From: Empedobacter sp036647415
GTDB lineage: Bacteria; Bacteroidota; Bacteroidia; Flavobacteriales; Weeksellaceae
NCBI RefSeq assembly: GCF_036647415.1
Contig: NZ_JAVXKG010000020.1
Span: 1 to 59,862 of the forward strand
Direction of reading: 5' to 3'
Length of the DNA: 59,862 nucleotides
Shown here: in pieces, positions 34,706 through 43,811 of the stretch
Layout: each line of letters opens with the position of its first letter
How positions within the stretch are numbered: the stretch's first letter is position 1
The notes under the pieces: model-generated
What the model was told of the DNA's origin: nothing
Databases searched by the model: none
What the model saw: the letters and a program-made list of their open reading frames with translations, nothing else
Position numbers and translations under genes: made by a program

Positions 34706-35836
34706 TTACTTTTTTGCCACGACTTTCACCGTTGCGTTAACTTGTTTTATGTTTTGTTTTAATTGTTCTAAATCATCATTAACCAAGGTTACATGACCCA
34801 TTTTACGACCAGGTTTTGTAATTGTTTTCGCATACCAATGCAAAAATGTTCCCGGAATAGTTAATAATTCTTCAATATTTTCTATTTCAGCTTGTCCAGT
34901 TTCACCTTCAGCACCAATTAAATTAACCATTGCAGAAGTTGTAAACAATTTTGTAGAACCAAGTGGTAATTGCATCAAAGTTCGTAACATTTGGTCAAAT
35001 TGAGAAGAATAAGCCGCTTCTATAGTAGAATGTCCAGAGTTATGAACGCGAGAAGCGGTTTCGTTTACCCAAAGCGATTGATCTTTGTTCAAGAATAATT
35101 CAACTGCAAAAACACCTGGAGAATTTAAACCTTTTACCACATCACGCGCAATTTGTTCTGCACGATCTGTCACTTCTTTTGATAGAGTAGAAGGCATCAA
35201 GAGATAATCTAACAAATTATATTCTTCATTAATGATAAATTCTACGGTTGGATAAGTGATGATATTTCCTAAATGATCGGCAACTGTAACTACAGCAATT
35301 TCACGATCTAAATCGGCAGGCGTTTCGAAAATTGAAGGTGCTTGCAACATTTTATCCAAATCGGCTTCAGATTTTAGGAACTGAACGCCTTTTCCGTCAT
35401 AACCATCTCGACGAGATTTCTGAAAAATTGGATAGTTTACATCTTGTTTAGATTTAAAATCTTCCCAATTATCCAACACAAAATACGGTGCTGTCGGAAT
35501 ATTATTTTTCACATAAAATTCTTTCTGAACACCTTTATCTTGAATAATTGCCAAAGCTTCAGGATCTGGAACAACACGCTTTCCGATAGATTTTAGATAA
35601 CGCAATGCCTCTACATTTACATGTTCTATCTCAATTCCGATTGCATCTAAGTTTTTTCCAAATTCTACAACCGTGTCATAATCTTTGAAATCGCCTTGTA
35701 CAAAATGATGAGCATGTGGCGCGCAAGGTGTATCAGCAGCCGGATCTAAAATACTTAACTCGCAAGGATATTGCAATGCATTTTGCAAAAACATATAGCC
35801 TAATTGTCCTCCTCCTATAATTCCGATTTTTATCAT
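34706..35836 (-). CDS. purK: 5-(Carboxyamino)imidazole ribonucleotide synthase
   Basis: A 376-residue ATP-grasp enzyme that makes N5-CAIR from AIR, bicarbonate and ATP. The N terminus is GIIGGGQLGYM, and SRRDGYDGKGVQ is the ATP-grasp glycine-rich loop; ASRVHNSGHSTIEA is in the catalytic C-terminal half. The length is normal. The ATG lies only 4 nt after a -7-like box, so the mRNA may be leaderless. It is cotranscribed with purE. Confidence 0.95.
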   Translation of the reverse strand: MIKIGIIGGGQLGYMFLQNALQYPCELSILDPAADTPCAPHAHHFVQGDFKDYDTVVEFGKNLDAIGIEIEHVNVEALRYLKSIGKRVVPDPEALAIIQDKGVQKEFYVKNNIPTAPYFVLDNWEDFKSKQDVNYPIFQKSRRDGYDGKGVQFLKSEADLDKMLQAPSIFETPADLDREIAVVTVADHLGNIITYPTVEFIINEEYNLLDYLLMPSTLSKEVTDRAEQIARDVVKGLNSPGVFAVELFLNKDQSLWVNETASRVHNSGHSTIEAAYSSQFDQMLRTLMQLPLGSTKLFTTSAMVNLIGAEGETGQAEIENIEELLTIPGTFLHWYAKTITKPGRKMGHVTLVNDDLEQLKQNIKQVNATVKVVAKK

Positions 35837-35840
35837 ATTG

Positions 35841-35848
35841 CGAAGTTA
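35841..35848 (-). promoter_or_regulatory. Probable -7 box 4 nt before the purK start
   Basis: The minus strand reads TAACTTCG (seven of eight), then CAAT, then ATG. The same box-to-start spacing is seen at 9783 and 57282. Confidence 0.5.
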
Positions 35849-35898
35849 ATGAATAATATAATTTCTATTTTTACAAGAATTAAAAAACTATTGAAGAG

Positions 35899-36840
35899 AT
35901 GTTAACAAAATGGAGTAAAATTTTATTTTTTGTGTTTGTAGGAATTTATTTGGCAGGAAAAAGTTTTTACAACTATTTTGTGTTTGATATGTTGGTGCAT
36001 TATTCAGTTTACGCATTAATTATTGCTTTTTTTTTATGTTTGATTTATAATTATTCTATCCGTAAACAAGAGAAAAAGAATGCATTTTTCTTACTTCCAT
36101 TGTTCATAATTCCTTACGTTGTGTATCAAAATATGGGAAATTTCTATTTTGGAGAAAACGCAAAAGGCGAACAATCTAATTTTAAAATTATTTCGATTAA
36201 TATTTACTCTGGAAATGATGATTATAAATATCTGAAAGAATATTTGAACGAAGAGAAAGCAGATATGCTTGTTTTGCAAGAATTGACGCCAGCTTGGCAA
36301 AAGCATGTAGAATTTGTCCGAAAAGAATATCCATATTATAAAGAAGAAGTACGTGAGAATAATTTCGGAATTGCAATTTATTCTAAAAAACCATTTGTTA
36401 AAGTGTCTACAAAAAATTATGTAGACGCGATGCATCCTTCTATTTTAGCTGATTTTCTTGTAGACGGTAAGTTAGTTACAGTTTTGGCGACACATCCAGT
36501 TCCGCCATTACCGAATCAAGCAAGATTTGAGCGTAGAAATAAACAATTTGAGTTGATGAAACAAGAAATTGATGAATCTATAACTACAAATATTATATTG
36601 ATTGGAGATTTGAATTCGACTGTTTATTCGCCAAATTTCAAATTGGTACAATCGGATAAAATGAAAGATGCTCGTTCTGGTTTTGGATTGAATAATTCGT
36701 GGAATGCAATGATTCCTATTCTGAGAACAAACATCGATCAATGTTGGGTTTCGAAGCCAATTAAGGTAACGAATTTTTATCGTGGAAAAGATATTAAATC
36801 TGATCATTTTCCGATTGTTGCAGAACTTAAAATTGAATAA
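35899..36840 (+). CDS. Membrane-anchored endonuclease/exonuclease/phosphatase family protein
   Basis: A 313-residue protein. Three N-terminal TM helices (about 7-25, 33-50, 62-78) precede an EEP catalytic domain. Motifs are ISIN with Asn101, LVLQELTP with Glu128, IGDLNST near 248 and KSDHFPI near 302, which together supply the metal-binding and catalytic residues. This class includes periplasm-facing phosphodiesterases and sphingomyelinase-like enzymes. The substrate is unknown. It is divergent from purK and stands alone. Confidence 0.87.
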   Translation: MLTKWSKILFFVFVGIYLAGKSFYNYFVFDMLVHYSVYALIIAFFLCLIYNYSIRKQEKKNAFFLLPLFIIPYVVYQNMGNFYFGENAKGEQSNFKIISINIYSGNDDYKYLKEYLNEEKADMLVLQELTPAWQKHVEFVRKEYPYYKEEVRENNFGIAIYSKKPFVKVSTKNYVDAMHPSILADFLVDGKLVTVLATHPVPPLPNQARFERRNKQFELMKQEIDESITTNIILIGDLNSTVYSPNFKLVQSDKMKDARSGFGLNNSWNAMIPILRTNIDQCWVSKPIKVTNFYRGKDIKSDHFPIVAELKIE

Positions 36841-36843
36841 TTA

Positions 36844-38673
36844 TTACAGTTTTAAGTTTTGTATAAAAGATTGTAAATCATCTTCTTTATCTAAACCAAT
36901 TTTTTGTTTAAGGCGATATTTACTCATTCGGACAGTTTTTGGTTCAACTTTTAGTAAAGTTGAAATTTTCTGATTATCTAGTCCGATGTAAATATATGCT
37001 GCATATTTAAGATCTAAATTGGTTAATTTACTCTTAGAAATTTCATTTATTTTCTTGAAAAAATTGGGATGAACTTCCTGAGAGATATTTTTTATTTCAT
37101 TAAATTCCTCATCAACAAGTCGTTCATCTTTAAAGATTCTATCAAGATGTATATTTTTTTCTTCTTTTGCTTTTTCTTTTAATTCGTTGATAAAAGAATT
37201 CTTTTTGTCAAGTTGTAAAGACGTTGCTAAAGCTGTTTTTTGTAATTGTTCTTGTTGTAGCGAATTTAATTCTTGTTCGGCTTTTAGTCGAGCTTTTTCT
37301 TCTTTTTCTAATTGTAAAGTTAACTCGGTTTCATTTTTTTCTGATACTAATAAGTCTGTTTTTTGCTTATTCAGCTTGTGTTTGTAACGAATTAAATAGA
37401 TAAGAAAAATTAGTCCTGCAATTGCTAAAGTAATGATTCCTATATATAAGAACTTTTGTTTGTTATAGATTTTATTTTTTTCTTCTAATTGTTTTATTTA
37501 TAGATTTTTTTGTTCGGTATTGTAATAAGCTTCTAAATATTTATTTTTATCAACTAAAAGTTGTTCATAAGATTCTTTAGAGTATTTATATTCTTTTTCT
37601 TTATACTCATAAGCCAAATCCATTTTATTTGTTTTTTTGTATAAATCAGAAATATATTGGACAATAATCTTACGAATATAGATATCTGTTATTTGATTTA
37701 TTAATTTGTAAGCATCTAAATAATATTTTTCTGTTAATTGTAAATTTCCAAGAGAACTCTGAATTTCACCATATGTTAAATAACAAACTCCCAACAAATC
37801 CGAATCTGTTTTTTCTAATTTAGCGACTTTTATTCCTTTCAAAACTTGCTCTTCAGCAATTTTTGCTCGTTGAATATTAGAGTAATTTTTATAAGGAAAA
37901 TTATTAATAAAACTTGCCGAATTATTAAAAACCATTATGCTTATACGTTTAGAAATAAGTCCTTTAGTGATATTTTTGTTAACTAAATCGACTAAATTTT
38001 CTGAATAATAAAATAAAGATTCTAAATCTTTTTTACGATTAAACTTTACATAAGCTGCCTCATAAAATAAAGATTGTTCTATGTAAGACAGTAAAATTAA
38101 TTGTAAATTTTTTGATTTTAAGGCGTATTCAATATTTTTTTGGCTATATCTTTTATAATCTTCCGAATAAATTCTAATTCTTGATTGTATAGAAGTTAAA
38201 TAATAATAATTATAACCAAGCATAATATCTTGATTCGATTCATTTTCGAGAATTTTTATTGACTTTAATAAATTTTTTATAGCTTCCTCATTCTGTTGTT
38301 TTCGATAAAAAATTCTACCTTTTACTTGATAATAATACGCATCATCAATTTTAGATTTTGTACTTTCTGCAATTACTTTAGTTTTATTAAGATATAAATT
38401 AGATAAGTTATAATCTTTTTTCTGTAAATAAGCATCTGCTAAATTAGCATAAGCTACAACTTGCTCCAATTCATTTTTCGAATTTGAAACTTTTAACATA
38501 GTCTTAATAGCTTCATCAAATTTATTATCTTGAAAAAATAAATCATAGTTATTAAATTCTTTCTGAAATGATGTATTGCTTGTATTATTCGATTGTACTT
38601 CCTGAGAATAGCATAATATTGTGTTGAATAATATAAATGCAAAATAATATTTTGATATAACTTTTATCATCAT
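36844..38673 (-). pseudogene. TPR-TM-HTH signalling protein interrupted by one in-frame stop
   Basis: The full frame is 609 codons, open from the ATG at 38673 to the TAA at 36844-36846 except for a single TAA at 37498-37500. Codons 1-391 encode a signal peptide (ending CYSQ) and a periplasmic TPR domain. Beyond the stop, the same frame continues with a TM helix, a coiled coil (KEEKARLKAEQEL) and the C-terminal HTH (KISTLLKVEPKTVRMSKYRLKQKIG). The intact paralog immediately upstream reads NQEIKQLEEKN where this copy reads NL-stop-IKQLEEKN. It overlaps that paralog by 4 nt (ATGA). The product as written would be a soluble periplasmic TPR protein. Natural nonsense mutation, sequencing error or readthrough are all possible. 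Confidence 0.85.
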
Positions 38674-40493
38674 AAGTCTAGATTTTGAATGAAATCGGTT
38701 AAACTATCTTCTTTTTGTAATCCAATTTTCTGTTTCAGACGATATTTCGTCATTCTAACAGTTTTTGATTCTACTTTTAATAAAGTTGCAATTCGTTGAT
38801 TATCCATGTTTAGATAAATGTACGTTGCGTATTTTAAATCTTGATTTGACAATTTGTTTTTTGAAACTGACGCTAGCTTTTTGAAAAAATTGGGATGTAC
38901 ATTTTGAATTGTATTATTCAAGTCATCAAAATTATTATCAACTATTTTTTCATCTTTCAAAAATCGATCAATATTTATACTTTTTTCATCTTTTACTTTT
39001 TCTTTTAATTCATTGATAAAAGTATTTTTATGATTTAGCTGTATAGATACCGCCAAAGCTTGCTTCTGAGAATGTTCTTGTTGTATTTCTGCCAAATCTT
39101 TTTCTGCCTTAAGTCTGGCTTTTTCTTCTTTCTCTAATTGTAAAGTAAGTTCAGATTCTATTTTTTCAGACTCTAATAAGTCCGTTTTTTGTTTATTTAG
39201 TTTATGTCTGTAACGGATCAAATAAGTTAGAAAAACCAATCCAGCCAATGCCAAAGAGATAATACCAATGTAAAGTATTCTTTGTCTTGTATAGATTTTA
39301 TTCTTTTCTTCTAATTGTTTGATTTCTTGATTTTTATTTTCTAAGTCGTAATACGCTTCAAGAAACTTTCGTTTATTTTCTAAAGTTTTTTCGTAAGCAG
39401 TTTGCATATATTGCAAGGACTCTTTGTTGTACTTTAATGCTTTATCAGTTTGATTGGTTTTTTCATAAAAGGCAGATAATAATTGAGATAAATCAAATAA
39501 AGTTACAATATCACTTGTGACAGATTGTGTTTTTATAAAAGGATAAGCTTTTAAATAACTCTCTTCGGCCAGTTTTATATTTCCTTTATTTTCTTGTATT
39601 TCACCAAAAGTTATATAACAAGTTGCCGTAATAAAATTATTTTTATACGTCTTTAACAGCTTAAATGCTTCATTTAGATAACTTTCGGCTAAATTATATC
39701 TTTCTGTTGGAGATAAATTTTTATAAGGAAAACTATTGATTATAGAAGCTAAGTTATTGTATAACATTGCTTTATTTTTTGAGGGTATCTTATGTTCAAA
39801 TTTTTTTATATAGCCTAATGTTGTTTCTGCTTGTAAAAAAACATTATCTAGGTCAGTATGACTTTTTGTTTTATTATATTTATGAAAATACATTAACATA
39901 GAGTTGGAATGTGCCGACTCTAGTAGTGTCGGGTCATTAGACTTTATCGCATAAGCCAAAGCATTTTGTATATAATTCTCGTACTGTTCACTGTATATCC
40001 CATTTGTTGAATGAGTATAAGCCATTATTAAGTATATATTAACATACAATATATTCTCTGAAGGATATTTTTTAAGATTTTTCAACGCTAAATTGGCAAA
40101 CTCAATTGTTTTGTCATATTCCTGATTATTTGTGTAAATCATAGAAAATGAATAGTTTGTGTAAGCGTCGTCTAGTTTTGTTTCCGTTTTTTCTGATATT
40201 TGTTTAGATAAATTTGTATAGTAAAATGCATCAGAAAAATTATTTTGAGAACTAAACAAACTCGAATAACTAGTGTATATTTTAACTTTATTAAGACTAT
40301 TGTTTTGATTATCTCTTAATAATTGATCTAATTTTTGTTTTGCAACATCAAATTTACTGTCAGTAATATCTTTTTTAATAGTTATTAACTGCTCGTCAAT
40401 GTTTATTTGAGAAAATAATGAAGTTGAAAAAATAAAAAACAGAAAAAAAATCGCTTTTTTCTCTAATTTTCTAATAAAATTATGATTTGTCAT
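38670..40493 (-). CDS. TPR-TM-HTH membrane-spanning regulator
   Basis: A 607-residue protein. A signal segment (about 1-29) leads to a periplasmic TPR array (about 30-395). A TM helix at about 405-427 (ILYIGIISLALAGLVFLTYLI) is followed by a coiled coil rich in Glu/Lys. A LuxR-type helix-turn-helix ends the chain (NQDLKYATYIYLNMDNQRIATLLKVESKTVRMTKYRLKQKIG). This is a one-component transmembrane regulator class common in Bacteroidota. The ligand and target are unknown. It is the first gene of a coupled pair with a near-identical paralog, and three TGTAGACA repeats lie upstream. Confidence 0.88.
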   Translation of the reverse strand: MTNHNFIRKLEKKAIFFLFFIFSTSLFSQINIDEQLITIKKDITDSKFDVAKQKLDQLLRDNQNNSLNKVKIYTSYSSLFSSQNNFSDAFYYTNLSKQISEKTETKLDDAYTNYSFSMIYTNNQEYDKTIEFANLALKNLKKYPSENILYVNIYLIMAYTHSTNGIYSEQYENYIQNALAYAIKSNDPTLLESAHSNSMLMYFHKYNKTKSHTDLDNVFLQAETTLGYIKKFEHKIPSKNKAMLYNNLASIINSFPYKNLSPTERYNLAESYLNEAFKLLKTYKNNFITATCYITFGEIQENKGNIKLAEESYLKAYPFIKTQSVTSDIVTLFDLSQLLSAFYEKTNQTDKALKYNKESLQYMQTAYEKTLENKRKFLEAYYDLENKNQEIKQLEEKNKIYTRQRILYIGIISLALAGLVFLTYLIRYRHKLNKQKTDLLESEKIESELTLQLEKEEKARLKAEKDLAEIQQEHSQKQALAVSIQLNHKNTFINELKEKVKDEKSINIDRFLKDEKIVDNNFDDLNNTIQNVHPNFFKKLASVSKNKLSNQDLKYATYIYLNMDNQRIATLLKVESKTVRMTKYRLKQKIGLQKEDSLTDFIQNLDL

Positions 40494-40514
40494 GTTATGC
40501 TAAAGCATTAATAA

Positions 40515-40530
40515 TAAAGGTATAAAGGTA
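40515..40530 (-). promoter_or_regulatory. Two overlapping-type -7 boxes of the TPR-HTH operon
   Basis: TAAAGGTA occurs at 40515-40522 and 40523-40530; on the minus strand both read TACCTTTA, seven of eight consensus matches. They lie 21 and 29 nt before the start at 40493. Confidence 0.45.
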
Positions 40531-40543
40531 GTTAAAAAAATAA

Positions 40544-40583
40544 TGTAGACAAGTTGTAGACATTTATTTTTTTTATGTAGACA
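40544..40583. promoter_or_regulatory. Three phased TGTAGACA repeats, candidate operator
   Basis: TGTAGACA is found at 40544-40551, 40555-40562 and 40576-40583. Spacings of 11 and 21 bp put all three on the same face of the helix. Each unit is semi-palindromic (TGT..ACA). The array lies upstream of the minus-strand promoter boxes, at an activator-like distance from the TPR-HTH operon. Confidence 0.5.
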
Positions 40584-40733
40584 CTATGAAATGTGTTTTT
40601 TTTTGGAGTGTATAAAAATCGCCTTTTATTTGTATCAGATTATTAACCAATAAAAATCTAAACCTATACATTACCAACCAAACCTAAACCAATTGATCAT
40701 TTAAAAAATCAATTACCTCTTATTACCAAACCT
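40584..40733 (+). ncRNA. Possible small RNA ending at an orphan terminator
   Basis: There is no gene here, yet the region runs into a complete terminator at 40734-40777. It contains a hairpin AATTGAT/ATCAATT and C/A-rich single-stranded tracts with CCAACCAAACC and two CCAAACC motifs. No exact -7 box marks a start, so the boundaries are unknown and this is only a candidate. Confidence 0.25.
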
Positions 40734-40777
40734 AAAAAAAACCTTCGGCATACCTACCGGAAGGTTTTTTTTTTGCT
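40734..40777 (+). terminator. Orphan terminator upstream of the TPP riboswitch
   Basis: AACCTTC-GG pairs with CCGGAAGGTT (one bulge) around an 8-nt loop, with A8 and T10 tracts. No annotated gene reads into it from either side. Confidence 0.7.
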
Positions 40778-40819
40778 CAAATATTTACAAAAATACGTTA
40801 CATATATTTATTTACAAAC

Positions 40820-40848
40820 TTGTTAATTAAAAAAAAAGTGTAATTTTG
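40820..40848 (+). promoter_or_regulatory. Promoter of the TPP riboswitch transcript
   Basis: A -33 TTG at 40820-40822 and an exact -7 box TAATTTTG at 40841-40848 are separated by 18 bp. Transcription would start near 40853, a few bases before the riboswitch. Confidence 0.7.
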
Positions 40849-40855
40849 AGCTTCA

Positions 40856-40938
40856 ATCGAAAGGGGTGCTTTACTTTATTGTAAGGCTGAGATTACACCC
40901 AATGAACCTGGGCGGGTAATGCTGCTAAGGGAAATGGT
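40856..40938 (+). promoter_or_regulatory. TPP (THI-box) riboswitch
   Basis: All conserved THI segments are present in order: GGGGTGC at 40863, GGCTGAGA then ACCC, GAACCTG, GGGTAATGC and AAGGGAA. The variable P3 arm is TTTACTTTATTGTAA-like. About 74 nt separate the aptamer from the downstream ATG and contain no intrinsic terminator, so control is likely at translation initiation. Thiamine diphosphate binding should lower expression of the receptor. Confidence 0.93.
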
Positions 40939-41011
40939 TTTCACCAAATTACATACGCGCATAAATTTTAAAAGTGTAAGATGGCTCCTTTCATAATATT
41001 TTATATAAATT

Positions 41012-43150
41012 ATGAAAAGGTCGATTTTTTTATTGTCAATGTTTGGTGCATCAATTCTGTATGCACAAGAAAAAGATTCTATCCAAAAGGAAGAAATTAA
41101 TCTACAAGAAGTCTCTATTACAGAGAAATTACCCATTACAGTTGAGAAAGTAACAAGAAAAATTCTTCAGAAAAAGAATTTAGGGCAAGATGTACCATCA
41201 TTACTTAATTCGGCGACTTCAGTAACAACAACTACAGATACTGGTACTGGAATAGGTTATTCTTCACTAAAAATTAGAGGACTTAATGAACAGTCTATTA
41301 ATGTAACACTAAATGGCGTTCCATTGAATAACGCTGAATCGCAAGGTGTTTTTTGGGTAAATATGCCTGATTTAGCTTCGTCTACAAATTCAATATTAAT
41401 ACAACGTGGTGTAGGGACTTCGTCTAACGGAATGGCTTCATTTGGAGCAAGTATAAATATTGAATCACAAAATCCGTCTACAACTCCTTTTGGAGAAGCT
41501 AATATTTCTTTCGGGAATTTTAAAACGCAAAAATATACAGTTCAGGCTGGTACGGGTAAAATACTTGATAATAAATTAAGTATAGATGCTCGTTTTTCTA
41601 AAATAGATTCTGATGGATATATTGATAGATCTTGGGCAGATTTGATTTCGTATGATGTAACTGCATTATATGAATTGAACGAGAAAACAAAGTTCAGATT
41701 TCAGAATATGTTTGGAAAAGAACAAACTTATCAAGCTTGGAATGGAATTAATCAAGAAACGTTAGATAAAAACCGGAGATATAATACGTCTGGAGAAATT
41801 AAAAATGATGATGGAGAAGTAATAGATTTTTATAAAAATCAAACTGATAACTATCAACAAAATCATTATTTTTTGTCGTGGTTACAAGATTTTGGGAACA
41901 ATTGGAAATCAAATTTTACCGTTCATTATACAAAAGGGAAAGGTTATTACGAGAGCTATAAAAATAAAGCGAAATTAAAAGATTATAAATTAGAATCTTT
42001 AGGAGATAAACGTACAGATCTCGTAAAACAAGAATGGTTGGATAATGATTTTTATGGATTTAATTTAGAAGTTGAAAATCAAAAATTAAACAACTTTAAA
42101 GTGTTTTTTGGTTTATCTGCAAATGAATATGATGGTGATCACTATGGAAATGTAGTTTGGATGAAAAGTTATAATTGGACAAATAAATCGTATAAATATT
42201 ATAACAATAGATCTGTGAAAAAACAAATTGCTGCTTATGCAAAAGTATTGTATCAGTTAAATAAGTTTGAAATTTTTGGCGATTTACAGTATCGTTATGT
42301 AGATTATGATGCGAAATATTTACCTAATGGAGAAAATATTAGTGATGAATTTAGACCTTTTTCCGATACATTCAATTTTGTAAACCCGAAAGCTGGAGTA
42401 AATTTCAAGATTAATCCAACCAATACTTTGTATGCTTCTTACGGAATTTCACAGCGTGAACCTTTACGTGTAGATTATGAGAATAATGGACAGAAACCAA
42501 AGGAAGAATTTTTACAAGATTATGAATTTGGTTATAAAAAATCGGGACGTTTTTCTATGAGCGCGAATTTATATTACATGGATTATAGAAATCAGCTGGT
42601 TCCGACAGGAAGATTGAATGATGTAGGAACACCAATACGAGAAAATTCGGGAAGTAGTTATAGAGCAGGCGTAGAATTTGATGCGAATTATAAAATTATT
42701 CCGAATAGATTAAATGTCTTTGGAAATATAACATTTAGTCAAAATAAACATAAAAATTACCAAGAAGAAGTTTGGGATGAAGCAGGAAATTCATCTATAA
42801 AAGCTTATGGTAAAACAAAAATTGCGCTTTCTCCTGATGTGATTTCTGCTTTTGGTTTTGAGATTTTTCCAATAAAAAATGTTCTAATTAATTTGACAAA
42901 CAAATATGTTGGCGAACAATATTTATCAAATACAGAACCTGCTGATGGTAAGTTGAGCAGTTATTTGGTTTCGGATATGTTAATTCAATATAAGCCAAAT
43001 GTAAAAGGAATTAAAAATTTACAATTTTCGTTTTTGATGAATAATTTGTTTGATGTTGAATACGAATCGAATGGATTTTATTACGAAGGAGCAAATTATT
43101 ATCCACAAGCTGGTTTTAATATTTTAGCAGGAATTGGAATAAGATTTTAA
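41012..43150 (+). CDS. TonB-dependent receptor, predicted thiamine uptake
   Basis: A 712-residue outer membrane receptor. The signal peptide ends near YAQ (residue 19). A plug domain follows (about 50-155) with LKIRGLNEQSINVTLNGVPLNNAESQGVFWVNMPDL, then a 22-strand barrel ending with a C-terminal aromatic-rich strand (GIGIRF). It has no SusC-type carboxypeptidase domain and no SusD partner. The TPP riboswitch in its leader implies the substrate is thiamine or a precursor, taken up with TonB energy. It is monocistronic as far as can be seen. Confidence 0.9.
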   Translation: MKRSIFLLSMFGASILYAQEKDSIQKEEINLQEVSITEKLPITVEKVTRKILQKKNLGQDVPSLLNSATSVTTTTDTGTGIGYSSLKIRGLNEQSINVTLNGVPLNNAESQGVFWVNMPDLASSTNSILIQRGVGTSSNGMASFGASINIESQNPSTTPFGEANISFGNFKTQKYTVQAGTGKILDNKLSIDARFSKIDSDGYIDRSWADLISYDVTALYELNEKTKFRFQNMFGKEQTYQAWNGINQETLDKNRRYNTSGEIKNDDGEVIDFYKNQTDNYQQNHYFLSWLQDFGNNWKSNFTVHYTKGKGYYESYKNKAKLKDYKLESLGDKRTDLVKQEWLDNDFYGFNLEVENQKLNNFKVFFGLSANEYDGDHYGNVVWMKSYNWTNKSYKYYNNRSVKKQIAAYAKVLYQLNKFEIFGDLQYRYVDYDAKYLPNGENISDEFRPFSDTFNFVNPKAGVNFKINPTNTLYASYGISQREPLRVDYENNGQKPKEEFLQDYEFGYKKSGRFSMSANLYYMDYRNQLVPTGRLNDVGTPIRENSGSSYRAGVEFDANYKIIPNRLNVFGNITFSQNKHKNYQEEVWDEAGNSSIKAYGKTKIALSPDVISAFGFEIFPIKNVLINLTNKYVGEQYLSNTEPADGKLSSYLVSDMLIQYKPNVKGIKNLQFSFLMNNLFDVEYESNGFYYEGANYYPQAGFNILAGIGIRF

Positions 43151-43190
43151 TCTATTATGTGTAGTTGTTTTTTTTATTAAAGAATAATTC

Positions 43191-43198
43191 TATTTTTG
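43191..43198 (+). promoter_or_regulatory. Promoter -7 box of the first lipocalin-like gene
   Basis: TATTTTTG matches TAnnTTTG exactly, 28 nt before the ATG at 43227. Confidence 0.6.
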
Positions 43199-43226
43199 CT
43201 GTATTAACAATTTAAATTACAGTAAT

Positions 43227-43670
43227 ATGAAAAAAATATTCTGCGTACTAGCGCTTTCTTTTACAACCTTCGGTTTGATGAGTTGTAACAATGATGATGA
43301 TTCTGGAAATTCTAACGAAGAGAAAATTTTAGGAACATGGAAATTAGAGAAAATTGTTTATCAAGAAGAAGGAGAAAAGGATGAAGTATATTTTCCTGAT
43401 AATTGTGAGAAAAAATCTACTACGACTTATAATGCAGATAAAACATATAAGACTGATGAATATTCGGAAAATTCTAATACAAACACGTGTGAAAATGAAA
43501 TTTACGGAGGGAAGTATAGTATAGAAAATGGATATTTAATTGATCATGAAGAAGAAGCGAAGTTGAAGATACAAGAAATTTCTTCTAATAAAATGTTGTT
43601 AGTAGGTGAAGAAGATTATAACTCTGATGGAAAGATTGATTATAAAATTATAGCAACATTTATTAAATAA
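43227..43670 (+). CDS. Lipocalin-like lipoprotein (1 of 3)
   Basis: A 147-residue lipoprotein with lipobox LMSC (Cys20) and an Asn/Asp-rich linker (NNDDDSGNSNEE). The mature domain starts ILGTWKLEKI, the GxW entry of Lipocalin_4-type barrels, and has two cysteines (in DNCEKK and NTCENE) that may form a disulphide. It probably binds a small hydrophobic ligand; the ligand is unknown. Two related genes follow on the same strand, each with its own promoter. Confidence 0.78.
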   Translation: MKKIFCVLALSFTTFGLMSCNNDDDSGNSNEEKILGTWKLEKIVYQEEGEKDEVYFPDNCEKKSTTTYNADKTYKTDEYSENSNTNTCENEIYGGKYSIENGYLIDHEEEAKLKIQEISSNKMLLVGEEDYNSDGKIDYKIIATFIK

Positions 43671-43674
43671 AATA

Positions 43675-43701
43675 GAAGCCCGAGATTTCTCGGGCTTTTT
43701 A
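43675..43701 (+). terminator. Terminator of the first lipocalin-like gene
   Basis: The stem AAGCCCGAG/CTCGGGCTT with ATTT loop is followed by T5. Confidence 0.88.
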
Positions 43702-43756
43702 TTTGTATCAGAATAATAATTTACTTTTAGATTAAGTAAGGTTTATTCTATTAATA

Positions 43757-43786
43757 ATCATTCAAAATTTTTACTTTTACAGTAAT
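43757..43786 (+). repeat. 30-bp promoter repeat, copy 1
   Basis: This 30-bp sequence is identical to 44303-44332. It includes the -7-like box TACTTTTA at 43772-43779 (seven of eight). It ends 25 bp before the ATG of the second lipocalin-like gene. Confidence 0.75.
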
Positions 43787-43811
43787 CTTTTTACAAAATA
43801 TACCTAATCTT

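Noticed and set aside
36846..37497. The region downstream of the stop in the TPR paralog as an independent gene
   Set aside because: No start codon precedes the membrane helix in that frame; it continues the upstream frame and matches the paralog, so it is the detached 3' part of one gene.
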